A DNA stretch of 64,000 bases, taken from NCBI RefSeq assembly GCF_003752595.1, contig NZ_RKIJ01000012.1, positions 248,001 through 312,000 of the forward strand, in the 5' to 3' direction. Shown in pieces: positions 1-9,444 of the stretch (position 1 is its first letter; every line of letters begins with the position of its first letter). The position numbers and the translations under genes were made by a program. Under the pieces are notes generated by a model. It saw nothing but the letters and a program-made list of their open reading frames with translations, did not search any database and was not told where the DNA came from. This DNA is from Cellulomonas sp. PhB143. Its GTDB lineage: Bacteria; Actinomycetota; Actinomycetes; Actinomycetales; Cellulomonadaceae.

Positions 1-683
1 GCAAGTACTTCTGGCTCGCCGAGCGCTATCGCGACCACGCGTGCGACGACGCCGATCCCGGGCACCCCTTCGTCGTCGACGACCCGACGACCAACGCGCT
101 CTGGGCGCGGTCCGAGCTCGCCCTCGGGGACATCGCCGAAGTCCTGGGCCTCGACGGGGCGCCTCACCGGTCGCGGGCCGCGCGGATCGCCGAGGCGCTC
201 GAGGGGCTGTGGGACCCCGACCTCGAGATCTACGTCGCCCTGGACCGTCGCTCCGGCGATCAGGTGCGCAAGGCCACGGTCGGCGGGCTCCTCCCCCTCC
301 TCGCCCCGGGCATCCTTCCTCCCGGGCGCAGCGACGCGCTGCTCCGGACGGCGCTGGGACCGCGCTTCCTCGACGTGGCCTCGACCTCACGACCGCTCAT
401 GGCGCCGAGCTACGATGCCACCGCGCCCGACATGGACCCTGAGCTCTACTGGCGCGGGCCGGCGTGGTTCAACATGATGTGGCTCCTCCTGGAGGGGCTG
501 CGCGCGCACGGCCTGGACGACCTCGCCGACCGGTACGTCGAGCCGATGGCCCGGGTCGCCTCGCGGGAGGGCTTCCCCGAGTACGTGGACCCGTGGACCG
601 GCGCGGGACACGGCACCCGGGCGTTCAGCTGGACCGCGGCGCTCGTCCTGGACCTGGTGGCAGGGAGGGAGGGCCGGCCGTGA
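1..683 (+). CDS. Glycoside hydrolase, GH63/trehalase-like (alpha/alpha)6 domain, C-terminal part
   Basis: The gene enters from the left edge; the visible 226 codons are its C-terminal part, so its start and length are unknown. The segment YWRGPAWFNMMWLLLEG and the closing EYVDPWTGAGHG...FSWTA are typical of the (alpha/alpha)6 barrel of GH63/mannosylglycerate-hydrolase-like enzymes; the Glu of EYVDP sits where the family has a catalytic acid. It probably releases glucose or mannose from a small alpha-glycoside or oligosaccharide in the cytoplasm. The TGA overlaps the GTG of the next gene (GTGA), so both are translationally coupled, which suggests joint action on one polysaccharide or storage glycan. 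The exact substrate cannot be read from the sequence. Confidence 0.8.
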   Translation, partial: KYFWLAERYRDHACDDADPGHPFVVDDPTTNALWARSELALGDIAEVLGLDGAPHRSRAARIAEALEGLWDPDLEIYVALDRRSGDQVRKATVGGLLPLLAPGILPPGRSDALLRTALGPRFLDVASTSRPLMAPSYDATAPDMDPELYWRGPAWFNMMWLLLEGLRAHGLDDLADRYVEPMARVASREGFPEYVDPWTGAGHGTRAFSWTAALVLDLVAGREGRP

Positions 684-2554
684 CCTCCGACTCGATCCTC
701 GTCCGCGCCGGGACCATGCTGCTCACCGACGGGTCCGGCGACGTCCGGCCCTCTGCCGGTGCCACGCACGGCCTCTATCTGGACGACGTCCGCCATGTCA
801 GCACGTGGCACCTGGCGGGCGGCGTGCCCGACGGTGCGTCCTCGCTCGTCGTGGCGGGGGCGACGGCCGGGTCGTCGCGGCGCTCGACCGCGCTGGTGCC
901 GCCCACGACCCGCAACCAGCCGACCGACGTGCTGGTCGTGCGCAACCAGGAGGTCAGCCACGAGGGGCTGGTCGAGCGGTGGCGCGTCACGCGGACCGCA
1001 CCCGGACCCGCCCGCGTGCGCCTCCTCCTGACCGTCGGCGCGGACTTCGTCGACCAGTTCGCCGTGCGCTCGGACGGACGGACCTACCCGGTGACCTGTG
1101 CGCGCACGGCGGTCCCTCGACGCGACGGGGTCGTGCTCGCCGCGACCGTCTCGTACGGCGCGACGTCGCTCGAGCACACGACCGTCGTCTCTGCCCGGCC
1201 CGCCCCCTCGCACGTCCGGGCCGGGGACGAGTCGGTCCTCGAGTGGGACCTGAGCCTCGAGACGGGCGACTCGGTCACCATCGACGTCACCGCGTCGGTG
1301 CCAGGACGGGCGGGCGAGCCCCCGGCCGCCGCCGGCGCCCCCTCAGGCGCGGCTGCGGCGCCCGGTGCGGCGTCCCGCGCGCTCGACGACCTCGACGCCC
1401 TGGTGATGCCCTGCCCCGGCGTGGACGGGCTCGCCGTCCCCGCCGCGGGAGCGCCCTGGTTCATGACGCTCTTCGGACGCGACTCGATCATCGCCTCGCT
1501 GCTCGCCCACGACGAGCGGCCTCAGCTGCTGCGGGACGTGGTGCGCGCGCTGGCCGCGACCCAGGCGTCGTCGGACGAGCCCGAGCGGCTCGCGCAGCCC
1601 GGGAAGATCGTGCACGAGGTGCGGGTCGGAGACCTCGCGCGCCTCGGCCTCGTGCCCTACGCGCGCTACTACGGCACGGTCGACGCGACGGCGCTGTTCC
1701 TCGTCGCCCTGGGCGCCCTGGACCCGGAGAGCGCCCGCACGGACGGGCTCCAGAATGCTGCCCGGTCAGCCGTGGCCTGGCTCCGCGGCCCGGGCGGCCT
1801 CGACGGCGGCGGCTTCGTCACGTACCGGCCGGATCCCGAGGGTCTGATCAACCAGGGCTGGAAGGACTCCCACGACGCCGTCGTCTTCCGCGACGGCACG
1901 CTCGCGGACGGCCCGATCGCCCTCTGCGAGGTGCAGGGCTACGCGTGGCGGGGCCTGACCGACACCGCGCGCCTCGCCCGGACGGTCTGGGGCGACGCCG
2001 CGTGGGCGGACGAGCTGGACCGGCTCGCCCAGGAGCTCCGCACCAGGTTCGTCGAGCGCTTCTGGATGGACGACGTGCAGTTCCCGGCGCTCGCTCTCGA
2101 CGGTGACGGCCGCCAGGTCGACGCCCTGGCCTCGAACGCGGGCCACCTCCTGTGGAGCGGGATCCTCGACCCGCGGCGGGCCCGGGCGGTGACCGACCGG
2201 CTGATGGCGCCCGAGTTCCGTACGGGGTTCGGGATCCGGACCCTGGCCGCCGGGCAGGCGCCGTACGCGCCGACGTCGTACCACAACGGTTCCGTGTGGC
2301 CGCACGACACGATGCTCGCCGCGGTCGGCATGCACGAGTCGGGGATGACCCGCGAGGCGCGCATCGTCGCCGGAGAGCTCCACGACGCGGCGTCGGCCTT
2401 CGACGGCCGGCTCCCCGAGCTCTTCGCGGGGTTCGGCCGCGAGGAGTTCCCGGTGCCTGTGCGCTACGCCCACGCCGGGGTGCCCCAGGCGTGGGCCGCC
2501 GCCGCGGCGGTCGCCGCGGCGAGGCTGGTCGCGCATCCCGCCGACGAGGGATGA
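680..2554 (+). CDS. Amylo-alpha-1,6-glucosidase / glycogen-debranching-type protein
   Basis: The protein has 624 residues from the GTG that overlaps the upstream stop. The N-terminal about 210 residues (SDSILVRAGTMLLTDGSGD...LYLDDVRHVSTW...) match the beta-rich N-terminal domain of bacterial glycogen-debranching proteins (GDE_N type). The rest is an (alpha/alpha)6 glucosidase-like domain with LFGRDSIIASL, LCEVQGYAWRGL, SYHNGSVWPHDTM and LPELFAGF, which line the active site in this family. The longer frame opening upstream was rejected because it runs inside the preceding gene. The role is hydrolysis of alpha-1,6 branches or related glucosides in the cytoplasm. The stop is 18 bases from the tail of the convergent reductase gene, with no obvious terminator between them. 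Confidence 0.88.
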   Translation: MTSDSILVRAGTMLLTDGSGDVRPSAGATHGLYLDDVRHVSTWHLAGGVPDGASSLVVAGATAGSSRRSTALVPPTTRNQPTDVLVVRNQEVSHEGLVERWRVTRTAPGPARVRLLLTVGADFVDQFAVRSDGRTYPVTCARTAVPRRDGVVLAATVSYGATSLEHTTVVSARPAPSHVRAGDESVLEWDLSLETGDSVTIDVTASVPGRAGEPPAAAGAPSGAAAAPGAASRALDDLDALVMPCPGVDGLAVPAAGAPWFMTLFGRDSIIASLLAHDERPQLLRDVVRALAATQASSDEPERLAQPGKIVHEVRVGDLARLGLVPYARYYGTVDATALFLVALGALDPESARTDGLQNAARSAVAWLRGPGGLDGGGFVTYRPDPEGLINQGWKDSHDAVVFRDGTLADGPIALCEVQGYAWRGLTDTARLARTVWGDAAWADELDRLAQELRTRFVERFWMDDVQFPALALDGDGRQVDALASNAGHLLWSGILDPRRARAVTDRLMAPEFRTGFGIRTLAAGQAPYAPTSYHNGSVWPHDTMLAAVGMHESGMTREARIVAGELHDAASAFDGRLPELFAGFGREEFPVPVRYAHAGVPQAWAAAAAVAAARLVAHPADEG

Positions 2555-2572
2555 CGGGCCGCCCGGCGCGGC

Positions 2573-3130
2573 TCAGCGGGTCCGGTAGTGCGCGTAGATC
2601 AGCCCGGTCGGGAAGGCTCGCTCCTCGACCAGCTCGAGGTCGAGCCGCACACCGTCGGGGAAGAACCTCGTCCCGCCGCCGATCACGCTCGTGGTGACGA
2701 ACAGGTGGTAGTCATCGACCAGGCCGGCCGCGATCGCCTGGGCCGCGAGGTTCGGGCCGTCGACGCTGAGGTCGTGGTCGGACTCGGCCTTGAGCCGGCG
2801 CACCGCCTCCGGGTCGAACGTCCGCTCGATCCTGGTCCTCGCGCTGGATGCCGATCCCAGCGTCGTGGAGTACACGACCTTCTCCGCGGCCTGCCAGTCG
2901 CGCGCGTACTGCGCGATGTGCGGCGGCGCGTCCGGGTCCTGGTCGGCGGTCTCCCAGAAGACCATCGTCTCGTACATCCGCCGGCCGTAGAGGAACGTGC
3001 CGACGGACCGGAAGCGGTCGCCGATGAAGGTGTGCACCTCCGGGTCCTCTGCCCCGGTGCCGAGGTCGCCCTCGGCCGCCTTCGCGTAGCCGTCGAGCGA
3101 GGTGATCATCGAGTAGATGAGCCGTCCCAT
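2573..3130 (-). CDS. Dihydrofolate reductase-like (RibD C-terminal domain) oxidoreductase
   Basis: The 185-residue protein starts MGRLIYSMITSLDGY and contains FLYGRRMYETM, LSVDGPNLAAQAIAAGLVDDYHLFVTTSVIGGGTRFF, the pattern of the stand-alone RibD_C/DHFR-like family that binds NADPH. These proteins are numerous in actinobacteria and most have no known substrate, so a specific reduction cannot be claimed. The ATG at 3130 has a GAGGAG ribosome site six bases upstream; a longer frame exists but has no family match. It is the last gene of a leftward series (acetyltransferase, TetR, VOC, SDR, this gene) separated by short gaps. Confidence 0.85.
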   Translation of the reverse strand: MGRLIYSMITSLDGYAKAAEGDLGTGAEDPEVHTFIGDRFRSVGTFLYGRRMYETMVFWETADQDPDAPPHIAQYARDWQAAEKVVYSTTLGSASSARTRIERTFDPEAVRRLKAESDHDLSVDGPNLAAQAIAAGLVDDYHLFVTTSVIGGGTRFFPDGVRLDLELVEERAFPTGLIYAHYRTR

Positions 3131-3274
3131 GGGTCTCCTCGGGGTACGAGCGCGTAGACGAAACCCTAGGCGCTCCCGGACGCGGCGCCCCTCGCGGGCG
3201 ACCACGCGGGTCAGGAGTCGACGTCGGTGCTCCGGCTGAGCCGCTCCCACCTGTCGGCGTCCGAGCAGAGCGCT

Positions 3275-4066
3275 CTACGTCGTCGTGGTGAGGACCCCGC
3301 CGTCCGCGCGGACCGCCGCCCCGTTCGTGGCGGAGGACAGCGGGCTGGCGAGGTAGAGCGCGAGGCTCGCGATCTCGTCGGGCTCGATGAACCGCTGCAG
3401 GAGCGAGGTCCGGTTGCCGCCGGCGAGGGCTGCCTTCAGGTCTTCGGCCGCCATCCCTCGGGATCGCGCGAGCTGCTCGACGGTCTGCGCGACGCCGTCG
3501 GAGTAGGTGGGACCTCCGAGGATGGTGTTCACCGTGATCTCGGTCCCCCGGGTGAGCTTGGCGAGCCCGTTGGCGAGGGCGAGCATCGCCGCCTTGGTCA
3601 CCCCGTAGGGAACCATGTCGGCGGGGACGTCGACCCCGGACTCGCTGCTGATGAAGAGGATCCGGCCGCGGTTCCTCTCCAGCATGCCGCCGAGCACGTG
3701 CCGCGAGAGCCGGACCCCGCTCATGACGTTCAGGTCGAAGTAGCGCTGCCACTCCTCGTCGGGCGTCTCCTGGAAGGACGAGAGGTCGAAGCGCCCGACG
3801 TTGTTGACCAGGATGTCGACCTCACCCAGCCCCTCGACGAGCTCCTTCGCCCGGGCCGGGTCGGCGAGGTCGGCGGCGGCCCCGCAGACGGTCGCCCCGG
3901 GCACCTCGCGCCGGAGGCGGTCCACCGCGTCCTGGACCGCGGGCCCGGTGCGTCCGTTGATCACGACGGTCGCGCGCTCCGCGAGCAGGGCCCGCGCGAT
4001 CGCGTACCCGATGCCTCGCGTCGAACCGCTGACGAACGCTCGCCGGCCGTCAAGCTGCAGATCCAT
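3275..4066 (-). CDS. SDR-family oxidoreductase
   Basis: A 263-residue classical short-chain dehydrogenase. The cofactor loop GSTRGIG is at residues 14-20, NNVG near 88-91, the catalytic serines at 140/141 and the YGVTK (Tyr154, Lys158) pair follow, so all catalytic residues are present. The tail GGVLTTTT resembles the C-terminus of 3-ketoacyl-ACP-reductase-like members. It should reduce a carbonyl or oxidise an alcohol with NAD(P)H; the substrate is unknown. It lies 54 bases after the VOC gene and 144 bases before the reductase on the same strand, which suggests one transcript. Confidence 0.88.
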   Translation of the reverse strand: MDLQLDGRRAFVSGSTRGIGYAIARALLAERATVVINGRTGPAVQDAVDRLRREVPGATVCGAAADLADPARAKELVEGLGEVDILVNNVGRFDLSSFQETPDEEWQRYFDLNVMSGVRLSRHVLGGMLERNRGRILFISSESGVDVPADMVPYGVTKAAMLALANGLAKLTRGTEITVNTILGGPTYSDGVAQTVEQLARSRGMAAEDLKAALAGGNRTSLLQRFIEPDEIASLALYLASPLSSATNGAAVRADGGVLTTTT

Positions 4067-4120
4067 GGCTCCCCGCCGTTCGGTCGGTGCGGAAGACGTC
4101 CGCCACGTCGGCCCTGCCGC

Positions 4121-4972
4121 TCACGAGCCGTCCGGGGGCACGAACTGCGAGAGCACGAGCACGGCGCCCTGCGGGTCGCGGACCTCGGCGTCCCGCGTCC
4201 ACTCGCTCGCGGACACCGACAGCACCGTCCCGCCCGCGCGCTCGACCGCCGCGGCCGCGTCGTCGCGGTCCGCCACCGCGAAGAACACGTCCCAGCGCGC
4301 GGGGCCGTCGTCGACCTCCACCCCCGCGACGACGTCCGCGAACCCTGGCGGCGCGAACGACTGGCGCTCGTGGATGCCCGGGTCGCTGGTGCGCGCGAGG
4401 TGGTCGCCGTACCCGGGCACGCGGATCATGCCGGCGCCGAGCTCGTCGCTGCGCTCCCAGCCGAGCAGCGGGCCGTAGAACGCGAGCGCCCGCTCCCGGT
4501 CCGGCGTACGCAGAAAGCTGAACACCCACGCCCCGGCCTCGTCGACGCGCTGCGCGCCCGTCCTCGTGCCCGCCTGCCACAGCCGGCTGACGGCGCCCTG
4601 CGGGTCGCGGAGCTCCGCCGTCCGCCCGGCCGGCTCGCCCGGCGGGCCGACCGTCTCCGGGCCGGAGAGCACCTCCCCGCCCAGGCCGGCGGCCCGGGCG
4701 GCGACCGCGTCGACGTCGTCGACCGCCGTGTACGTGCTCCACGCGCCGGAGCCGGCGCGTGCGTCATCGGACGCGATCGCGGCGACCGCGGTCGCGTCGG
4801 TGCCGTCCACGGAGGCGACGACGTACCGCCCCGGCGCGCCCGGCGGGAGCTTCTCGGTGAACGACCAGCCGAACAGCTCGCCGTAGAACGCGAGCGCGAC
4901 GTCCACGTCGGGCGGCTCGAGATCGATCCACGACGGCACGCCGTGGGGATAGGTGCGCGGTTCGGGCTTCAT
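4121..4972 (-). CDS. Two-domain VOC (glyoxalase/bleomycin-resistance-type) protein
   Basis: The 283-residue protein carries two tandem VOC modules (about residues 10-130 and 145-280), each with the pattern W.DL..PD...A..FYG.LFGW and ending in DPQGA.. .LWQ/LSQ. This architecture is common in actinobacterial glyoxalase-like proteins that bind metal and act in isomerisation, dioxygenation or drug binding; function here is unassigned. The ATG at 4972 was chosen because GGAGG lies five bases upstream; an in-frame ATG at 5014 has no such site. It sits between a TetR gene and an SDR gene on the same strand and is probably co-transcribed with them. Confidence 0.83.
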   Translation of the reverse strand: MKPEPRTYPHGVPSWIDLEPPDVDVALAFYGELFGWSFTEKLPPGAPGRYVVASVDGTDATAVAAIASDDARAGSGAWSTYTAVDDVDAVAARAAGLGGEVLSGPETVGPPGEPAGRTAELRDPQGAVSRLWQAGTRTGAQRVDEAGAWVFSFLRTPDRERALAFYGPLLGWERSDELGAGMIRVPGYGDHLARTSDPGIHERQSFAPPGFADVVAGVEVDDGPARWDVFFAVADRDDAAAAVERAGGTVLSVSASEWTRDAEVRDPQGAVLVLSQFVPPDGS

Positions 4973-5052
4973 GACGACCTCCGGGCGCGGGCTCTGGTCC
5001 TCCGTGTCCCCCATGCTGCACGCCGCCACCGACAGAGCGGGTCCCCAAGCGC

Positions 5053-5646
5053 TCAGCGCGCGGCGGGCGTCGTGATGCGGCGCACCGCCTCGGCGACGTC
5101 GATGTCCTCGTGCGGACCCGTGGCGAGGGCCCGGTGGAGCGTCAGTCCCTCGATGAGGGCGTCCAGGAGCCGGGCGGTCGCCGGGTCGAAGTGCCGCTCC
5201 AGCGCGGCCCGGCTGCGGCGCATCCACTCGTCGGTCAGCACGCGGTAGGCGGGTTCGCGGGCGGCGAGCACGTAGAGCTCGTGGGTGAGGACGAGGTCGC
5301 GCCGGCTGGCGAACACGTCCTGCGTGACGATCTGCACGACGGCCTCGACGGCGGAGTCCCGGTCCTGGGCACCGGTCATGCGCCGCTCGAAAGTGGCGGC
5401 GAACTCCTGGGTGAACTGCCCGAACGCCTCGTGCAGCAGCTCTTCCATGCCGTCGAAGTGGTAGGTCATGGAGCCCAGCGGGACGTCCGCGGCCGCAGCG
5501 ACCTTTCGGTGCGAGGTTCCCGCGACGCCCGCCTCGGCGAGGACGTCGAGGCAGGCGTCGACGATGCGGTCACGGCGCGCCGGGTCGAACCGACGCGGCC
5601 GGTGCGCCGCCCCGGCCGCGGGACCAGCGGCGTCAGGCACGTTCAT
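5053..5646 (-). CDS. TetR/AcrR-family transcriptional regulator
   Basis: A 197-residue protein with an N-terminal TetR helix-turn-helix (RRDRIVDACLDVLAEAGVAGTSHRKVAAAADVPLGSMTYHF, about residues 24-66) and a helical ligand domain behind it. TetR proteins usually repress a neighbouring exporter or enzyme and release DNA on ligand binding. The gene starts 3 bases after the acetyltransferase stop, so the two are coupled. The GTGTACGATCGT repeats in the divergent region at 6238-6272 are the obvious candidate operator, which would let it control both its own operon and the MFS exporter. This assignment is an inference from position. Confidence 0.88.
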   Translation of the reverse strand: MNVPDAAGPAAGAAHRPRRFDPARRDRIVDACLDVLAEAGVAGTSHRKVAAAADVPLGSMTYHFDGMEELLHEAFGQFTQEFAATFERRMTGAQDRDSAVEAVVQIVTQDVFASRRDLVLTHELYVLAAREPAYRVLTDEWMRRSRAALERHFDPATARLLDALIEGLTLHRALATGPHEDIDVAEAVRRITTPAAR

Positions 5647-5649
5647 AGG

Positions 5650-6237
5650 TCAGATGTTCTCGCGGATCACGCGGGCGGGGTTGCCGACGGCGACGACGTT
5701 CGCGGGCAGGTCCTTCGTCACGACGGCGCCCGCGCCGACGACGGTGTTCTCGCCGATCGTCACGCCGGGGCACACGATCACGCCGCCGCCCAGCCACACG
5801 TTGTCGCCGATGGTGATCGGCTTCGCCGCCTCGAGCTTGTCGCGGCGCGGCTGCGGGTCGACGGGGTGGGTCGGGGTCAGCAGCTGGACGTTCGGTCCGA
5901 TCTGGCAGTCCTCGCCGATGGTGATCGGGGCGACGTCGAGCGCCATGAGGTTGTAGTTGGCGAACGTGCGCGCCCCCACCCGGATGTTCTCGCCGTAGTC
6001 GACGTACAGCGGCGGGCGGATGAACGCGTCCTCGCCGAGCTCCCCCAGGACGTCGGCGAGGATCCGCACGGCGTCGGGCTCGGCTGCCGCGACGGCGACG
6101 CGGTAGTCCTCGAGCCGGGTCACGGCGCGCTGGGTGATCCGCTCGTTGTCCGGGTCGTCGGCGATGTACAGGTCGCCGGCGAGCATGCGCTCACGGTTGG
6201 TACGCGGGTCGTCGGCGAAGTAGTCGGTGCTCGTCAT
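5650..6237 (-). CDS. Sugar O-acetyltransferase (maltose/galactoside acetyltransferase type)
   Basis: A 195-residue left-handed beta-helix acetyltransferase. The N-terminal maltose-acetyltransferase motif is present (ERMLAGDLYIADDPD), followed by hexapeptide repeats and the catalytic His segment LLTPTHPVDPQPR, then NVWLGGGVIVCPGVTIG and the closing GNPARVI. Members transfer acetyl from acetyl-CoA to sugars, and are thought to detoxify non-metabolisable sugars. The length fits the family (about 185-200). It is first in the leftward operon and its ATG lies only 35 bases from the ATG of the divergent MFS gene, so its mRNA must be leaderless or nearly so. Confidence 0.9.
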   Translation of the reverse strand: MTSTDYFADDPRTNRERMLAGDLYIADDPDNERITQRAVTRLEDYRVAVAAAEPDAVRILADVLGELGEDAFIRPPLYVDYGENIRVGARTFANYNLMALDVAPITIGEDCQIGPNVQLLTPTHPVDPQPRRDKLEAAKPITIGDNVWLGGGVIVCPGVTIGENTVVGAGAVVTKDLPANVVAVGNPARVIRENI

Positions 6238-6272
6238 GTGGACGATCGTACACCTAGCGTACGATCGTACAC
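6238..6272. promoter_or_regulatory. Divergent promoter-operator with repeated GTACGATCGTAC-type sites
   Basis: The whole 35-base gap between two divergent start codons is occupied by repeated sites. ACGATCGTACAC occurs twice, at 6242-6253 and 6261-6272, and 6259-6270 is a perfect 12-base palindrome (GTACGATCGTAC). Both copies approximate a GTGTACGATCGTACAC dyad of the kind bound by TetR dimers. There is no room for separate leaders or ribosome sites, so binding would occlude both promoters. The neighbouring TetR protein (5053-5646) is the likely ligand. Confidence 0.7.
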
Positions 6273-7550
<1,278 letters not shown>

Positions 7551-7560
7551 GGTCGGGTCC

Positions 7561-8073
7561 GTGAGCGCCGACGTGGAGGTCCGTGCAGCCGCCGTCGAGG
7601 ACTGGACCCAGATCTGGCGCGTGCTCGAGCCCGTCTTCCAGGCCGGCGAGACCTACACCTACCCCCGCGACATCAGCGAGCCCGAGGCCCTCGCGGCGTG
7701 GATGTCCGCCGAGCGCGCCCGCGTCCTCGTCGCGGTGAGCTCCCGGGCCGAGGACCGGGGCACCGTGCTCGGCACCGCCAAGTACCTGCCCAACCACCCC
7801 GGGGCGGGGTCCCACGTCGCCAACGCGAGCTTCGTCGTCGGGCAGGACGCCGCCGGGCGCGGCGTCGGGCGGGCGCTCGCCGCCGCGGTGCTCGACGGCG
7901 CGCGGGCCGACGGCTACCTCGCCATGCAGTTCAACGCCGTCGTCGAGACCAACGAGCGCGCGGTGCGCCTGTGGCGGTCGCTGGGGTTCGAGGTGATCGC
8001 GACCGTGCCGAGGGCGTTCGACCACCCGGTGCTGGGGCTCGTCGGGCTGCACGTCATGCACCGCCAGCTGTGA
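7561..8073 (+). CDS. GNAT-family N-acetyltransferase
   Basis: A 170-residue protein beginning at GTG 7561. It shows the GNAT fold: N-terminal VRAAAVEDWTQIWRVLEPVF, the acetyl-CoA loop QDAAGRGVGRALAAAVLDGA (Q-x3-G-x-G), the NAVVETNERAVRLWRSLGF segment and the C-terminal strand. It belongs to the subgroup that resembles phosphinothricin-type acetyltransferases; the substrate is probably a small amine or amino acid. It begins ten bases after the MFS stop, so it could be the third product of that transcription unit. The upstream in-frame extension overlaps the MFS gene and was rejected. Confidence 0.87.
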   Translation: MSADVEVRAAAVEDWTQIWRVLEPVFQAGETYTYPRDISEPEALAAWMSAERARVLVAVSSRAEDRGTVLGTAKYLPNHPGAGSHVANASFVVGQDAAGRGVGRALAAAVLDGARADGYLAMQFNAVVETNERAVRLWRSLGFEVIATVPRAFDHPVLGLVGLHVMHRQL

Positions 8074-8083
8074 CCGCGACCGC

Positions 8084-8100
8084 CCGGCTCGTCAAGCCGG
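8084..8100 (+). terminator. Short GC hairpin after the GNAT gene
   Basis: CCGGCT and AGCCGG form a 6-bp stem around CGTCA just behind the GNAT stop. No U-tract follows, so terminator function is weakly supported. The remaining sequence to 8330 is clearly more A/T-rich than its surroundings (for example CATTAATTGGTACTTTTTAG around 8200) and probably holds the promoter of the next gene; no other gene was seen there. Confidence 0.35.
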
Positions 8101-8330
8101 ACGAACGGGACCCGAGCGTGCCGGTTCGATAATTCGCCCGGGTGAGATCTTTGGATTCATGCAGCGGGTGAAATTCACTCCTCACCTTGGTGCCCGGTTT
8201 CATTAATTGGTACTTTTTAGTTCTCTCGGGCCACCGTCGAAGTCTCAGGCTCTGGCACAGACAACGAGAGGATCGCACTCGTCCCGGCAGCGCCCTGCCG
8301 AGCTACACGACTTTCTGGAGCGTCACACGC

Positions 8331-9173
8331 ATGAGCGACAACACCCCTGGCGACATTCAGAGGCCGACTGGTCAGCCCGCTCCGCAGTCGAAAGCCGAGG
8401 CGAAGCGAGCCGCCCGAGAGGCCAAGGCCGTGAAGAAGGCGAACCGCAACTGGTTCGCACGCCACAAGTTCCTCACGTTCGTCGGCGCAGTCGTCGTTCT
8501 GATCATTGTGATTTCCGTTGCCACTTCGGGCGGAGGGGACGACAAGACTCCTGCGGCCGACACGCCGGCGGGGACCACGGCGTCGGAGCCGGCAGCCGAC
8601 GACGTCGCGGCCGACGACGCGAAGGACGAGGATGCGAAGGACGAGGACGCCTCGAAGAAGGACGCTCCCGCCGAGGACGCAGAACCGGAACTGTCGGACG
8701 GCGACTACATCGTGGGCACCGATATCGAACCGGGCCAGTACCGCGCGCACACCACCGAAGGCGTGATCGCACTGTGCACCATCTCGCAGACGGCCGACAA
8801 CGACGACGTCATCGGCATCAACAACGGCAGCGAGGGCGACGTGATCTTCACGGTCACCGACAAGCCAGGTACTGACGTGTCATTCTCCGGGTGCGAGGAC
8901 ATCGTGAACACCGCCGATGTTCCGGGCGAGAAGGTCGACACGATCAAGAACGGTGACTATCTCGTCGGCCCGCAGATCGACCCCGGCAAGTACGTCGGCA
9001 CCGTCGACACGGACGCCATCATGGTGCTCGGCACGATCACCCAGACCAAGGGCAATGACGACGTCATCGGTATCAACAACGGGGACGCCGGCAACGTGAA
9101 CCTCACGGTCAAGGATGTCGAGGGCTCGGTCGTCTCGTTCGACGGGTTCAAGGAGATCAAGAAGGTGAGCTGA
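8331..9173 (+). CDS. Membrane-anchored protein with two tandem GDY-VG-x-I-x-PG-x-Y domains
   Basis: A 280-residue protein not recognised as a named family. Residues 1-44 are charged (RAAREAKAVKK), 47-64 form one transmembrane helix (FLTFVGAVVVLIIVISVA), 66-120 is an acidic Asp/Ala/Lys-rich stalk, and the rest consists of two homologous units (about 121-191 and 206-276). Both units start GDYxVGxxIxPGxY and share NDDVIGINNG exactly. The topology predicts an extracytoplasmic pair of small beta domains tethered near the membrane. The ATG at 8331 was chosen over an upstream in-frame start because the region before it is intergenic in character. Codon use is slightly less GC-biased than in neighbouring genes, which may indicate transfer. 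Confidence 0.8.
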   Translation: MSDNTPGDIQRPTGQPAPQSKAEAKRAAREAKAVKKANRNWFARHKFLTFVGAVVVLIIVISVATSGGGDDKTPAADTPAGTTASEPAADDVAADDAKDEDAKDEDASKKDAPAEDAEPELSDGDYIVGTDIEPGQYRAHTTEGVIALCTISQTADNDDVIGINNGSEGDVIFTVTDKPGTDVSFSGCEDIVNTADVPGEKVDTIKNGDYLVGPQIDPGKYVGTVDTDAIMVLGTITQTKGNDDVIGINNGDAGNVNLTVKDVEGSVVSFDGFKEIKKVS

Positions 9174-9187
9174 CCCAGCTCGACGAA

Positions 9188-9226
9188 CCCGACAGGACGG
9201 CTGGCGATGCCGGCCGTCCTGTCGGG
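9188..9226 (+). terminator. Strong hairpin terminator after the tandem-domain gene
   Basis: Arms at 9188-9205 and 9209-9226 form an 18-bp stem (one G-U pair) closed by a 3-base loop, starting 14 bases after the TGA at 9173. There is no U-tract, as is usual in GC-rich actinobacteria. Downstream to 9408 nothing coding is apparent. Confidence 0.75.
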
Positions 9227-9408
9227 CATGCAGAGCGGCCACGTGGAACGCGCGGCGTCATCGGAACGACGCTTCGCGGACTGGCTGAGCCGACTGGTGC
9301 TTGCCGCTCACACGCTCCCGTAGCTGCGTCCGTGATCGACGACCCTCTCAACGCGCGTCGATCTCTGAACGGCTGCGGAGCCTGGTCCCTCAGGCAGATG
9401 TTCGATGG

Positions 9409-9437
9409 TTGACTGTTCGAGATCAAATGGTTAGAGT
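9409..9437 (+). promoter_or_regulatory. Promoter of the MarR-MATE unit, with overlapping operator-like dyad
   Basis: TTGACT at 9409-9414 and TAGAGT at 9432-9437 are separated by 17 bases, a good sigma-70-type promoter. The predicted transcription start falls on or next to the ATG at 9445, so the mRNA is probably leaderless. TTGA and TCAA at the ends of 9409-9426 form a short dyad inside the promoter, where a MarR dimer could repress its own operon. Confidence 0.6.
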
Positions 9438-9444
9438 TCTCAGT

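Noticed and set aside
3227-5248. 673-codon plus-strand frame covering the SDR and VOC genes
   Set aside because: Antisense shadow: the minus strand has intact SDR and VOC families with ribosome sites.
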